Assembly (NCBI RefSeq): GCF_016919005.1
Contig: NZ_JAFFQE010000002.1
Coordinates: 806,001-870,000 of the forward strand
Source of the DNA: Desulfopila inferna
GTDB taxonomy: Bacteria; Desulfobacterota; Desulfobulbia; Desulfobulbales; Desulfocapsaceae
DNA length: 64,000 bases
Direction: 5' to 3'
Made by a program: the position numbers and the translations under genes. Positions 8,629-17,311 of this stretch are shown in pieces. Under the pieces are notes generated by a model. That model saw nothing but the letters and a program-made list of their open reading frames with translations, searched no databases and was not told the origin of the DNA. Position 1 is the first letter of the stretch. Each line of letters begins with the position of its first letter.

Positions 8629-9438
8629 ATGAAAGACGCGTATTATTTTCCCCATGATTCTAACGCAAAAGACGACCCCAAGATAGTGCTTTTGATTGAA
8701 CAGCTCGGTCTAGAGGGTTATGGAATTTATTGGGTATTAATTGAAATACTTCGAGATCAACCTAACTATCGATACCCTTTAACTCTTGTTCCATCAATAG
8801 CCAGACGGTATGTAACTACAAAAGAAAAAATTGAGACGGTTGTTATTAATTATGGACTCTTTATCATCGAGAACGACGAGTTCTTTTTGTCTCCCTCCCT
8901 TTGCCGAAGAATGGAAGTTATAGACGAGCGAAGGAAGCGATTATCTATGGCTGGTAAGCGCGGAAGAGCGATACAATTACAAACACCTATGGGCCACCCC
9001 CAGGCCATGTCCGGGCCACCCCCGGGCAGTAAAGGAAAGAAAAAGAAAGGAAAAGAAAGAAAAGAAAAAAAAGAAAAAAAAGGCACTATTGTCGAGCAAA
9101 ATATTACTCGACCACACATACCCTACAAAAAAATTGTTTCTTTTCTGAACGAGAAAGCCAACCGGGATTTTAAACACACCACCACCGCTACCAGAATAAA
9201 GATTAAAGCCCGTTTCAATGAAGGTTTTACAGAAGAGGACTTCCAAACCGTCATTGAAAACCGGGTGGAACGCTGGGCCGGTGAATCGACCATGGTGCAG
9301 TATCTACGCCCGGAAACACTTTTCGGACCGAAGTTTGAAAGCTATCTCCAGGCAGCGGCGGAAGATTCGAAAACTATTGAGCAGCGCGGAATTCATGGAC
9401 AATGGGATACGACATGTCAGAAAACAAGCCAACATTAA
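8629..9438 (+). CDS. Phage-type replication protein (DUF4373 + phage C-terminal domain)
   Basis: A 269-residue two-domain protein. The N-terminal 90 residues (YYFPHDSNAKDDPKI, EGYGIYWVLIEILR) fit the DUF4373/Lin1244-like winged-helix domain of phage replisome organisers. A low-complexity Lys/Glu linker (about residues 134-149, encoded by an A-rich tract at 9030-9085) leads to the conserved phage C-terminal domain with FLNEKANRDFKHT and YLRPETLFGPKFESYL. It probably recruits helicase to the element's origin. Its 3' end overlaps the next gene by 37 bases in another frame. The poly-A linker is a potential slippage site. Confidence 0.8.
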   Translation: MKDAYYFPHDSNAKDDPKIVLLIEQLGLEGYGIYWVLIEILRDQPNYRYPLTLVPSIARRYVTTKEKIETVVINYGLFIIENDEFFLSPSLCRRMEVIDERRKRLSMAGKRGRAIQLQTPMGHPQAMSGPPPGSKGKKKKGKERKEKKEKKGTIVEQNITRPHIPYKKIVSFLNEKANRDFKHTTTATRIKIKARFNEGFTEEDFQTVIENRVERWAGESTMVQYLRPETLFGPKFESYLQAAAEDSKTIEQRGIHGQWDTTCQKTSQH

Positions 9439-9875
9439 AGCGTCCGCCGTTGGTGACCACACCGCTAACACCGGAAGAAATCGTCGGATACGGTAATTTG
9501 GACATATTCAGAAAACATCTGCAAATCTGCTCTTCGGATAGCAACGGGGGGGAATTCCCGGAAAAGCGGCTTAACAAGGAAATTGGCCTTGATAACCGCC
9601 GCATGATCGGTGAAACGTACGACAGATTGCGGGACCATGGATTTTCCGCGGGCAGCGTTAAACAGGGAAAAATTATCTGGAAAACAGCCCTTAAAAGTCA
9701 AAGCCAGGAAGTAATGGAAAAAGGGCTGGAAGGGTTGCGCGGAAGATCACGCAACGAGTTGGCCAACATTGCCAGGGCTGGATATCGAGAGATAACAAAG
9801 CGGGCTGACATGCCAGAGACAACGCCAGCTGACTTGAACTTTGAACAACACAACTCGACAGCATATGCCAGATAA
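9402..9875 (+). CDS. Hypothetical protein overlapping the replication gene
   Basis: A 157-residue soluble protein of unknown function. It contains LDNRRMIGETYDRLRDHGF and a helical, Arg-rich C-terminal part (GLRGRSRNELANIARAGYREI). Start at 9402 or at the in-frame ATG at 9414; both fall inside the 3' end of the replication gene, which suggests translational coupling. Position after a replication protein suggests a helicase-loader-like or regulatory role, but no family was recognised. Confidence 0.6.
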   Translation: MGYDMSENKPTLKRPPLVTTPLTPEEIVGYGNLDIFRKHLQICSSDSNGGEFPEKRLNKEIGLDNRRMIGETYDRLRDHGFSAGSVKQGKIIWKTALKSQSQEVMEKGLEGLRGRSRNELANIARAGYREITKRADMPETTPADLNFEQHNSTAYAR

Positions 9876-10338
9876 AGCCCTTTCCAGTCGGCAGTTCTGG
9901 GCGTCGTTAATCATCCCCGGGATAAAGCCAATTGAAAACAGATCGACCCTTAAAAACTACCTGGGACCGGTTGAAGTTCATGCTGGCCAGAAAGTTGATA
10001 AAGAGGAGTTTTTGTGGCTCAAAAAAAAGTTAGGGCGCTTGTTTCACCAGGCAATTAACAGCAATTCAAGTAACCTAACCGGCAGCATGGTTTGCCAGGC
10101 GGAAATATACGATTGTGTCGAAAACTCTTGGTCTGTCTGGTTTTCCCGGTCGCACATTTTTCTTTCACAACACCTTTTGCGAATTGCCTTTTACCCATGC
10201 CCTGGATTGCTTGGATTTTTAGACAGGTTGGTCTATTTCTTTCCAACTGAGACACTCAAGAATCACTTTTGCTTAGCGATCGAGCATAAATGCAAAGAAA
10301 TGAGCAAACAGTGCATAACCAGAACTACAAGCATATAA
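9865..10338 (+). CDS. ASCH-domain (PUA-like) protein
   Basis: A 157-residue protein. ALSSRQFWASLIIPGIKPIENR followed by GPVEVHAGQKVDKEE reproduces the opening of the ASCH fold, and FYPCPGLLGFLDRLVYF resembles its closing strands. ASCH domains bind RNA or modified bases and in some families hydrolyse N4-acetylcytidine. The ATG at 9865 is used rather than an upstream TTG at 9841; it overlaps the previous gene by 11 bases. The C-terminal tail after residue 125 is not typical and may be diverged. Function in the element is unknown. Confidence 0.6.
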   Translation: MPDKALSSRQFWASLIIPGIKPIENRSTLKNYLGPVEVHAGQKVDKEEFLWLKKKLGRLFHQAINSNSSNLTGSMVCQAEIYDCVENSWSVWFSRSHIFLSQHLLRIAFYPCPGLLGFLDRLVYFFPTETLKNHFCLAIEHKCKEMSKQCITRTTSI

Positions 10339-10884
10339 ACGCACCGCAAAGGTATATATCAAAATGAGAGATTTAAGACCACTCGACGGCGAAGAAACTA
10401 AGAAATTAGAAATCCGTTTTTAGGCTGATGGAGAAAATGCAGCCAGGCCTTTTAAAATTGGTGTCAATACATGCCACCAATACCCGCTCGGTTTGCAATC
10501 ATCTTGAGTTATGTTGTCGGCAAGGAGAAGGAATTTAAAAATTAGTTTATTGTTTCAGGGCGTTATATAAAAGGAAAAATAGGGGCCAGTGGTGGTCAAA
10601 CTTATTGAAGCCTAAAATATTTTTCGGGTCCTTTCCAAAGCATTCAACGAGGGTATATTCGACATTGCGAGAATTCTCAATTCATGAAAAATTTTCTAGG
10701 GCAACAACAACTTGGTGTTATGGAAGAGCTAGCCAGGCTGTGAACGGTGAATTTTCTGATATTTGGAAACACCTTGCCTCAAGGTATCAATGAGAAGGGA
10801 ATTGTAGAAGCATATAATGAAGGGTCAATAGTGAATTTTCAAGGAAAAGTTGAAAGTAAACAGGGCAACACAAAATGTTCAGTC
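10339..10884. other. Unassigned 546-base stretch
   Basis: No convincing gene. A frame from the ATG at 10363 has good coding character for 18 residues (MRDLRPLDGEETKKLEIRF), meets a TAG, then continues sensibly for about 30 more codons, suggesting a dead small gene. Near 10746-10915 another frame rich in GINEKG and NFQGKVESKQGN runs into the convergent gene. Both are probably remnants. Confidence 0.3.
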
Positions 10885-11751
10885 TTAATGATCGGTTCTT
10901 TTCTGACTGTCTACTGAAACGACCGGATCTCGATCTTCTGGTCTGAAGATTGATTCAGCCTCTAAAAGAAAAAGGTGATTCAACATTATGAATTCATTCA
11001 GTTGACTTATTTGATCTTCCTCAATTTCTTTATGCGCTCTTCTATTTCGGAATGCGCCAAAGGTTGCTTTGAATAAATTTGCGCGGTTTGCTGCCTCATT
11101 TTTATTTAAATTAGGCCAATACAACACAGATTTTTCACCTAGGAATGATTTTTCAAACAGTTTGCTCCCATGTTCGTCAATATCACAGCGTTTTCGAAGT
11201 GTATCTTCAAGTCTTCGATAACCTCTAAGAATTTTGTCACCAGGGTAGTCCCAAAAGGTAATTGCAAGATCAAGAATCCGATGATCAATGATTGCATAAG
11301 GAATAACAAAAGGAAATTTTTTTAATAAATCATCTTTATTTAGACCTTTATCTTTAAAATCATAAACATAATCAAACCAGCGTGTCGGTCTAACTGGTTT
11401 AGAATTTATTATTTTTTCCAATTCTGATTGTGTAAGGTTTGAATAATTTAATTTTTCAATTGTCTTTTTCCCGACATCATACTCTTCAATTTCAGTCCCA
11501 TGCTCTTTAAGAATAGATAAAATAACAGCGAACCCTTTCGGACCTTCACCAATATAACCTGAACTAAAGCCAGCCTTGACCACTATAATTTCTTCTTCAA
11601 TATAAAGAACTAAAGCATGAGAGCTTTGATAGGTTAAAATTAAAACTTTTGATACATGATCTCCGAATTGCAAATGCCTTAAAACTGCATTTATGCAAGA
11701 TTCTGTTATTCCTTCTACACCTGAGAATTGAATATTCATACTATCACTCAT
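10885..11751 (-). CDS. TIGR02391-like (Ymh) HEPN-type protein
   Basis: A 288-residue protein. The C-terminal half has YRRLEDTLRKRC, then FGAFRNRRAHKEIEED, the signature of TIGR02391/abortive-infection C-terminal domains, with an R-x4-H HEPN-type motif (RNRRAH). The N-terminal 120 residues are unassigned. Members are frequent in restriction and abortive-infection loci. It is transcribed with the HEPN gene that lies 107 bases upstream on the minus strand. RNase toxicity is inferred only from the motif. Confidence 0.65.
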   Translation of the reverse strand: MSDSMNIQFSGVEGITESCINAVLRHLQFGDHVSKVLILTYQSSHALVLYIEEEIIVVKAGFSSGYIGEGPKGFAVILSILKEHGTEIEEYDVGKKTIEKLNYSNLTQSELEKIINSKPVRPTRWFDYVYDFKDKGLNKDDLLKKFPFVIPYAIIDHRILDLAITFWDYPGDKILRGYRRLEDTLRKRCDIDEHGSKLFEKSFLGEKSVLYWPNLNKNEAANRANLFKATFGAFRNRRAHKEIEEDQISQLNEFIMLNHLFLLEAESIFRPEDRDPVVSVDSQKRTDH

Positions 11752-11858
11752 TTATTACGAACAGTCAGTTAACCGAATATCTTCAGCTAATCCGGGCGAA
11801 ACGAAGTGTAGCGGCGTTAACACTGGTTAGACATTTTGTTCATTTTCTTTTTTTATAT

Positions 11859-13055
11859 CTAATGTTCGACGCCTTCCTTACTTATATATTTTATATAATT
11901 TAATAACAGCAGACGAACATCATCTAGTAATAACTCTGGTAATGAATGAGCCAAGTTCAATAATTTACCATTTTGTGATAAATCTATGCGAGGGTTAACA
12001 ACATTTTGAAGAGCTTCGTTTCTCTCTAATAAAATTCCAGCGTGAACGATTTGTGACCGTATGCTGTATGCATTTTTAATATTATATTCAATACCTTCGT
12101 TGCCAAATTCTTTAGAAAAAGATTTTACTTTCTGAGCAATTTTGTAAACTTGCTGATTACAGGTTGGACAAATTTTCGATTCAGTATCTTGTATACTTGC
12201 AGCAACCTCAAGGGCACTGATTAATGAGACAATAGCAAGCTCAATATCAATGTTAATTTTTTGATGAACATCAAGTAGTTCTTGATGGCTAGCTGGAATG
12301 TAAGTCTTTATGTAATTCTCCGTAATATCAGATGGGTGAGCAACTCTTATTTTCCTATTGTTATAAATAATTTTAAGGCCATTCTGGTATAATGATATTG
12401 CTTCAAGGGTTTTATTGTAGATTTCTGATGTTGAATCATAAGTTTTTAGAAATGTGTCTATGGTCTTGAGTTCTTCTGTAAATAGATTTTCTTCTACCTT
12501 TATTTTTTCTGGTGGATTTGCTCCACTAAAGATAGGAAGATTGAATGCTAGAGATAATAACTTTTTAATTTCAGTGGTTTTGATGGCAAATTCTTGTTTG
12601 CAATCTATCTCGTCAAAGTAAAATGTACCAAGTGTTAAATTCGCTCCATACTCAGTTTTTTCTAGTCTAAAATTAGAGCCATCGTAGCATTGTATTTCAT
12701 AATATGTTTCTATTTTGGTACTAAAAAAACCGCCTTTCACATGAGATTCACTTTTTATTGATTTTGAAACGCATTTACTAATAAGTTTAGAAATTTCTCC
12801 TGATATATCTTCCTTATTCACGTTTATATAAAGGTTATTAATTCTTCCTTTGTATTCATAATCGTATTGAATATGTACTGGGTGTTTTAATCCCAAACTT
12901 AGCATTCCCAGATCAACGACATTTTTGCTCCTTACACCCCAATAATTCCAACCATAATTGTCAAAATTTGACCTAAATTGACTCCAAAGGCATCTCAAAA
13001 ATTGATCAGATTCAAATTGCGTTTTAGAAGCGATAGTAAACTTTAAAATTTCCAT
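11859..13055 (-). CDS. Predicted HEPN (Apea-like) protein with zinc knuckle
   Basis: A 398-residue protein. The N-terminal 220 residues are beta-rich and unassigned. The C-terminal part contains a CPTCNQQVY half zinc ribbon near residue 295 and AYSIRSQIVHAG near residue 335, the R-x4-H pattern of Apea-like HEPN domains that often act as RNases in antiviral systems. It is the first gene of a minus-strand pair with the TIGR02391-like gene. AT-rich like the rest of the island. The HEPN assignment rests on the motif and helical context and should be treated as a prediction. Confidence 0.6.
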   Translation of the reverse strand: MEILKFTIASKTQFESDQFLRCLWSQFRSNFDNYGWNYWGVRSKNVVDLGMLSLGLKHPVHIQYDYEYKGRINNLYINVNKEDISGEISKLISKCVSKSIKSESHVKGGFFSTKIETYYEIQCYDGSNFRLEKTEYGANLTLGTFYFDEIDCKQEFAIKTTEIKKLLSLAFNLPIFSGANPPEKIKVEENLFTEELKTIDTFLKTYDSTSEIYNKTLEAISLYQNGLKIIYNNRKIRVAHPSDITENYIKTYIPASHQELLDVHQKINIDIELAIVSLISALEVAASIQDTESKICPTCNQQVYKIAQKVKSFSKEFGNEGIEYNIKNAYSIRSQIVHAGILLERNEALQNVVNPRIDLSQNGKLLNLAHSLPELLLDDVRLLLLNYIKYISKEGVEH

Positions 13056-13294
13056 TTCATTGTGTCACAAGTTATTCTTTGGTTTCTCAATATCTCCGAA
13101 ATTGTAAGAATTATCCCGAATTCAGATCAACGAGATAGCTAGAATTCGACCTGATCTCATGAGCAATTTGCAAGCTATTTAGAAGCTGTATATAAATTCA
13201 CGTCACATTGTTTACCTTGCCAATAGGAAAAGATGCTAGTTGATATGTTAGACTTAAATCAAATCAAGCAAGTGAGTTGGTATTTTTTAGCTAT

Positions 13295-13678
13295 TTAGAG
13301 TGTTTTTAGCAACTGGACTGCATCATAATCAGGTGGAGCAAATTTAAAATAAATAATTTCATCCATGGTTATAAATTTACATTCTTCATGTTCACGCAGA
13401 ACAATTTCGTCATTGTGAATTCGTCCTATCACAGGGATAAATTCTGCTTGAATCTCACTATTTTTGAAAATGTAACTGGGATAAATTTTAAGAATTTTGA
13501 TTGAAGCTCTAAGCTCTTCAAAAATTTCCCGGGTAAGTGCATCTCCGATTTCTTCTTCAGCTTTGATTTTCCCTCCTGGAAATTCCCATAATCCACCATA
13601 CATTTTTTCCCTATTACGCTTTGCGATGAGGATTTTTCCTTCATTATCAAAAAGAAGTCCCATTACTACTCTCATCAT
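13295..13678 (-). CDS. Nudix hydrolase, MutT-like
   Basis: A 127-residue pyrophosphohydrolase. The Nudix box runs from GGKIKAEEEIG to REIFEELRAS, and GLWEFPGGK is the typical MutT-type lead-in, so 8-oxo-dGTP or other modified nucleotides are likely substrates. The box ends EELRA where most family members have EELG. The start is ATG 13678 (or 13675). It is divergent from the HNH operon, with about 185 bases between, so a shared regulatory region is possible. It might sanitise nucleotides or hydrolyse a nucleotide signal in the defence island. Confidence 0.88.
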   Translation of the reverse strand: MMRVVMGLLFDNEGKILIAKRNREKMYGGLWEFPGGKIKAEEEIGDALTREIFEELRASIKILKIYPSYIFKNSEIQAEFIPVIGRIHNDEIVLREHEECKFITMDEIIYFKFAPPDYDAVQLLKTL

Positions 13679-13778
13679 GATGAATGCTCTCTAAATTTGA
13701 AAAACTATTTAAACAAAGGCTACATTACACAGAAGAAACATCGTACAAGTTATCTAAATTAAAAAATTTATAAATTGT

Positions 13779-13812
13779 TTGACATATAAATACTCCTCCA
13801 ATAGAAAGTATT
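13779..13812 (+). promoter_or_regulatory. Promoter and inverted repeat before the HNH operon
   Basis: TTGACA (13779-13784) matches the -35 consensus; a weak -10 (TAGAAA) lies 17 bases later. AATACT (13789-13794) and AGTATT (13807-13812) form an inverted repeat within the spacer and -10, a plausible repressor site. The operon's first ATG is at 13865. Confidence 0.45.
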
Positions 13813-13864
13813 AAATGAGGCAACTTGTTTGTTAGCTCCGACCAATTTACTAGGAGAACCTGAT

Positions 13865-14824
13865 ATGAGCTTAAATGCAACACTAGGGTTGATATTTGAA
13901 GAATATTTTGAGGCTTCTCAGAAACCTTTAAGTAGGAATGCTTTAGCTGAGTTCATCAGAAGTGATTTTCCAGCCACCATCAGATCTATCATTGGGAAGA
14001 ACAATAGATACTTATTGCAAGGTAGCCCCGGCCAAGGAAACTGGGCTCGAGTACCGTGGGCAGCAATTTTTGATCGTTTCATCACGGGAACCGCTCAAGA
14101 AGGTTATTACATCGTTTACCTCTTCCGTGAAGATCTTGCTGGTGTGCACCTCTCTCTTAACCAAGGTGTTACTTCAATCCGTCAAGAATATGGGGCTGAT
14201 GCTAAACATGCATTAAAAGTTCGAGCCAATGATTTTCTTGCTAGATTGGGCAAAGCTGCTAATGGCTTAGAGCAAGGACCAATTAATTTGGCTTGTTCTT
14301 CATCATCCAGCCTTGGCGCTTTTTACGAGGTGGGATCAATCTGCTCAGTCTATTATACAAAGAATAATTTACCGGCAGACGAAGTACTCAATAGGGATCT
14401 TAAGAGATTTGTCGATCTATACTTTAGCCTCGTATCAAATGAGAGTAGGCTATTTAAACAAACGGATGCAGAGGTAGACGAGAAAGAGTTGCAGGTTGAA
14501 GATCTACGTATCCTCAGAGAGCACAAACGTATTGATAGAAATCAAAAACTATCACAGCGTGCAAAAAAAAAGCATGGATATATTTGCAAGGCATGTGGTT
14601 TTGACTTTCAAAGAGTTTATGGCAATATCGGTAAAGAATTCATCGAAGCTCATCACTTAGTTCCACTTTCTGAACTAAAAGGCCAGAGAATTGCCTTAGA
14701 CCCGGAGGCTGATTTTACCGTTCTTTGTTGTAACTGTCATAGTATGATCCATAAGAGTAATTTTGTAAGTGACGTGAAGGCATTCCAAGAAAACCACCTT
14801 AAAACCAAAGTAACGTTTGATTAG
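13865..14824 (+). CDS. McrB N-terminal-like (DUF3578) HNH endonuclease
   Basis: A 319-residue predicted nuclease. The N-terminal 190 residues (QGSPGQGNWARVPWAAIFD, GYYIVYLFREDLAGVHLSLNQG split by a short loop) match the DUF3578/MrcB-N domain that reads modified or foreign DNA in type IV restriction. The C-terminal 80 residues form an HNH domain: CKACGFDF, EAHHLVPL and VLCCNCHSMIH. So it is a probable modification-sensing or general DNA endonuclease. ATG 13865 is preceded by AGGAGAACCTGAT and was preferred to the frame start at 13829. It is the first gene of a three-gene operon with MazG-like and nuclease/helicase genes. Confidence 0.85.
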   Translation: MSLNATLGLIFEEYFEASQKPLSRNALAEFIRSDFPATIRSIIGKNNRYLLQGSPGQGNWARVPWAAIFDRFITGTAQEGYYIVYLFREDLAGVHLSLNQGVTSIRQEYGADAKHALKVRANDFLARLGKAANGLEQGPINLACSSSSSLGAFYEVGSICSVYYTKNNLPADEVLNRDLKRFVDLYFSLVSNESRLFKQTDAEVDEKELQVEDLRILREHKRIDRNQKLSQRAKKKHGYICKACGFDFQRVYGNIGKEFIEAHHLVPLSELKGQRIALDPEADFTVLCCNCHSMIHKSNFVSDVKAFQENHLKTKVTFD

Positions 14825-14838
14825 TGGAGCATGTTGGT

Positions 14839-15168
14839 ATGAATGAGATTAAAGAATTAACAGAAGAGATTGTGAAATTTAGAGATGCCCGTGATTGGGA
14901 ACAGTTTCATAATTCAAAAGATCTTTCAATTGCAATTAACAACGAGGCTTCGGAGCTGCTAGACCTTTTTCTTTGGAAGGACAATGAAGAGTTTAATGCT
15001 GATAAAATGAAAGAAGAGCTAGCTGATATCTTAATCTTTTCACTCTTACTTGCCCACAAAAACAAACTAGATGTGAAACAAATCATTTTAGATAAAGTAG
15101 CTAAGAATGGTGAAAAATACCCAGTTGAAAAGGCCAAAGGAACAGCAAAAAAATACACTGAATTGTAA
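14839..15168 (+). CDS. MazG-like nucleotide pyrophosphohydrolase
   Basis: A 109-residue all-alpha NTP-PPase. WEQFHNSKDLSIAINNEA with ELLDLF gives the first EAxE metal motif and EELADILIFSLLL the second. It hydrolyses (d)NTPs or nucleotide signals to monophosphate and pyrophosphate. The ATG at 14839 has GGAG upstream; an in-frame GTG at 14824 overlaps the HNH gene. Its TAA overlaps the next ATG (TAATG, 15166-15170), so it is coupled to the nuclease/helicase gene. In a defence operon it could deplete dNTPs or tune an alarmone. Confidence 0.88.
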   Translation: MNEIKELTEEIVKFRDARDWEQFHNSKDLSIAINNEASELLDLFLWKDNEEFNADKMKEELADILIFSLLLAHKNKLDVKQIILDKVAKNGEKYPVEKAKGTAKKYTEL

Positions 15169-17045
15169 TGCTAATATATCGAGATACAACAGAGCGATTT
15201 ATCGAAGCTGTTCGAGAAAATAACCTAACTAATATTTTAGAAGACAATTTTAAAAGTAGCTTTGGTCGAGCAGCAAATATCAGTGAAATAAATTCATGGC
15301 AAAACTCTCTTCCTCGAGTGAGAGACCTTATTGAACTAGCTGATCTTAAGAATAACTACATTGCTGTTGAATATGAAATTCCATATAATCAAAATCGAAT
15401 TGATTGTCTTCTATTCGGTACAGGAGGAAATGGAGATAAAAATCTAATCCTACTTGAGCTGAAACAATGGTCTAAAGTAAACGCTTTAAAAGATGAAGGT
15501 AATTTTGTTGAAACCTATGTAGGAGGTGGGGACCGTGTTGTTCCGCATCCTTCGCAGCAGGCAAAAGGATATCATAATTATCTCTTGGGTTTTGTAGAAG
15601 AGTTTGACAAAGAACCTCCAATGCAACTTTTAAGTTGTGCCTACTGCCATAATTATTCGGAGGATAAAGATGATGGCCTTTTTTCCCCTATTTATAAAGC
15701 AATTCTCGAAGACTATCCAGTTTATACAAAGGATGATACTCGTAAGCTAGCCGACAAAATCAAGTCATTGCTCTATAATGGAGATGGTTTTGAGGTATTC
15801 AATCGGTTCATGCAAAGCCCAATTCGGCCGACCAAAAAACTTCTGGAAAACGTTTCGAAAATTGTTGAGAACAAGGCTGTTTTTTCCCTGCTTAATGAGC
15901 AACTCGTAGCTAAAAATCTGATCTGGTCTAAAGTCAATAAATCAAAAAAAAGTGGAAAGTCTTCTGTGGTTATTGTTCACGGAGGTCCAGGGACAGGAAA
16001 GTCTCTTATCGCGCTTAATATACTGGCAGAAGCAGCAAAAAAGAAGATGCATGTTTCATATGGTTGTAAGTCGAAACCATTTACCTCAGGTATCCAAAAC
16101 CTCGTTGGCCAAGCCGCTCAATTGTTAGTAACTAATCTTTTCCGATACACTCCTTCACGAGTTGAGGAGGAACAATTTGACCTCCTTCTAATAGATGAAG
16201 CCCATCGTATCGCTAAGACCAGTAATTTCCAATTTACCAGGCCTGAACATCGCACCGATATGCCTCAGGTTGATCAACTTGTTCGGTGCGCAAAGACATC
16301 TGTTTTTTTTATTGATGATCGTCAGAATGTACGCTCTCTTGAAATAGGGAACTCTCAAATCATTAGAGATGCAGCAGAAAGATATAATCGCAGATTGTTC
16401 GAAGTAGAGCTTAATACTCAGTTTCGTTGTATGGGATCCAACGATTATTTACTTTGGCTGGAATCAGTTCTTGGATACACAGATGAGAAACGTATTCTCC
16501 AAGAAAGTGAGGTTTTTGATTTTAAAATCTTCGATTCACCGGATGAGATATACAAATTAATAGCGGAAAGAGAGCAGCAAAAATCTAATTCAGCCCGAAT
16601 GGTTGCCGGCTTTTGTTGGCCTTGGAGTAAGCAACTAGATGAGAATGGAGAGTTCGTTAAAGACATTCAAATTGGCGATTTTGCAATGCCGTGGGAAACG
16701 CATGGTCAAATCACACGCGTGCCTAAAGGATATGTGAAATGGTTCGAGTGGGCCTATCGAACCGAAGGGGTGAAGCAGGTCGGATGTATTTATACTGCTC
16801 AAGGATTTGAGTTTGATTATATCGGCGTAATTATCGGTGATGACCTTGTTTATGATCCAGAGTCGGACTCGTTGAAAGCTGATATTTCAGCCACTCAAGA
16901 CCCGACACTACGTCGAGGTAAGCAAAATTTTGAGATCCACGTGAAAAACATCTATCGCACTCTAATGTCTCGTGGAATGTTGGGGTGCTATGTTTATTTC
17001 ACAAACAAGGAAACCGAAGCGTATTTTAGAAAACATATTGAATAG
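15168..17045 (+). CDS. PD-(D/E)XK nuclease - DUF2075 helicase fusion
   Basis: A 625-residue protein. The N-terminal region has RIDCLLFG (Asp near residue 79) and LILLELKQW (E-x-K near residue 100), the spacing of a PD-(D/E)XK nuclease. From about residue 255 it is a Schlafen-type/DUF2075 P-loop ATPase: HGGPGTGKS near 270, LLLIDEAHR near 340, FIDDRQNVRS near 385, LNTQFRCMGS near 415 and YTAQGFEFDYIGVIIG near 545. It likely unwinds and cuts DNA or acts on RNA. Translation is coupled to the MazG-like gene. The operon ends here; the SIR2 operon starts 266 bases later. Confidence 0.85.
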   Translation: MLIYRDTTERFIEAVRENNLTNILEDNFKSSFGRAANISEINSWQNSLPRVRDLIELADLKNNYIAVEYEIPYNQNRIDCLLFGTGGNGDKNLILLELKQWSKVNALKDEGNFVETYVGGGDRVVPHPSQQAKGYHNYLLGFVEEFDKEPPMQLLSCAYCHNYSEDKDDGLFSPIYKAILEDYPVYTKDDTRKLADKIKSLLYNGDGFEVFNRFMQSPIRPTKKLLENVSKIVENKAVFSLLNEQLVAKNLIWSKVNKSKKSGKSSVVIVHGGPGTGKSLIALNILAEAAKKKMHVSYGCKSKPFTSGIQNLVGQAAQLLVTNLFRYTPSRVEEEQFDLLLIDEAHRIAKTSNFQFTRPEHRTDMPQVDQLVRCAKTSVFFIDDRQNVRSLEIGNSQIIRDAAERYNRRLFEVELNTQFRCMGSNDYLLWLESVLGYTDEKRILQESEVFDFKIFDSPDEIYKLIAEREQQKSNSARMVAGFCWPWSKQLDENGEFVKDIQIGDFAMPWETHGQITRVPKGYVKWFEWAYRTEGVKQVGCIYTAQGFEFDYIGVIIGDDLVYDPESDSLKADISATQDPTLRRGKQNFEIHVKNIYRTLMSRGMLGCYVYFTNKETEAYFRKHIE

Positions 17046-17180
17046 CCTAATGTGCTTATTGCCATGGATTGGCACTTCTATTTCGATAATTTTAAATATT
17101 AATGGGGATATAATTCTCAACATTAATAGCAGAAGTTTTCAAGAGTTTAATTTTATTAAACACATTATTGCACCAATAGG

Positions 17181-17209
17181 TTGACAGGTCGCGCGCAACA
17201 AAATAAATC
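17181..17209 (+). promoter_or_regulatory. Candidate promoter of the SIR2-HerA operon
   Basis: TTGACA (17181-17186), a 17-base spacer containing GCGCGC, and a weak -10 TAAATC (17204-17209). It lies 102 bases before the SIR2 ATG. The -35 is perfect but the -10 is poor, so tight or activator-dependent expression is possible. Confidence 0.35.
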
Positions 17210-17311
17210 TACTTTATATTCTGATGTCTAAACTTCAATTGTTTGAATCCAGTAAGATATCAAACAAAGAGCCCTAAATAGCTTTCTTATTCAAGAGGAG
17301 TTCTAAAATCA

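Noticed and set aside
10363-10507. TAG in a coding-like frame read as pyrrolysine
   Set aside because: No pyl genes are visible, the methyltransferase at 62 kb has no internal TAG, and the frame is short; decay is simpler.
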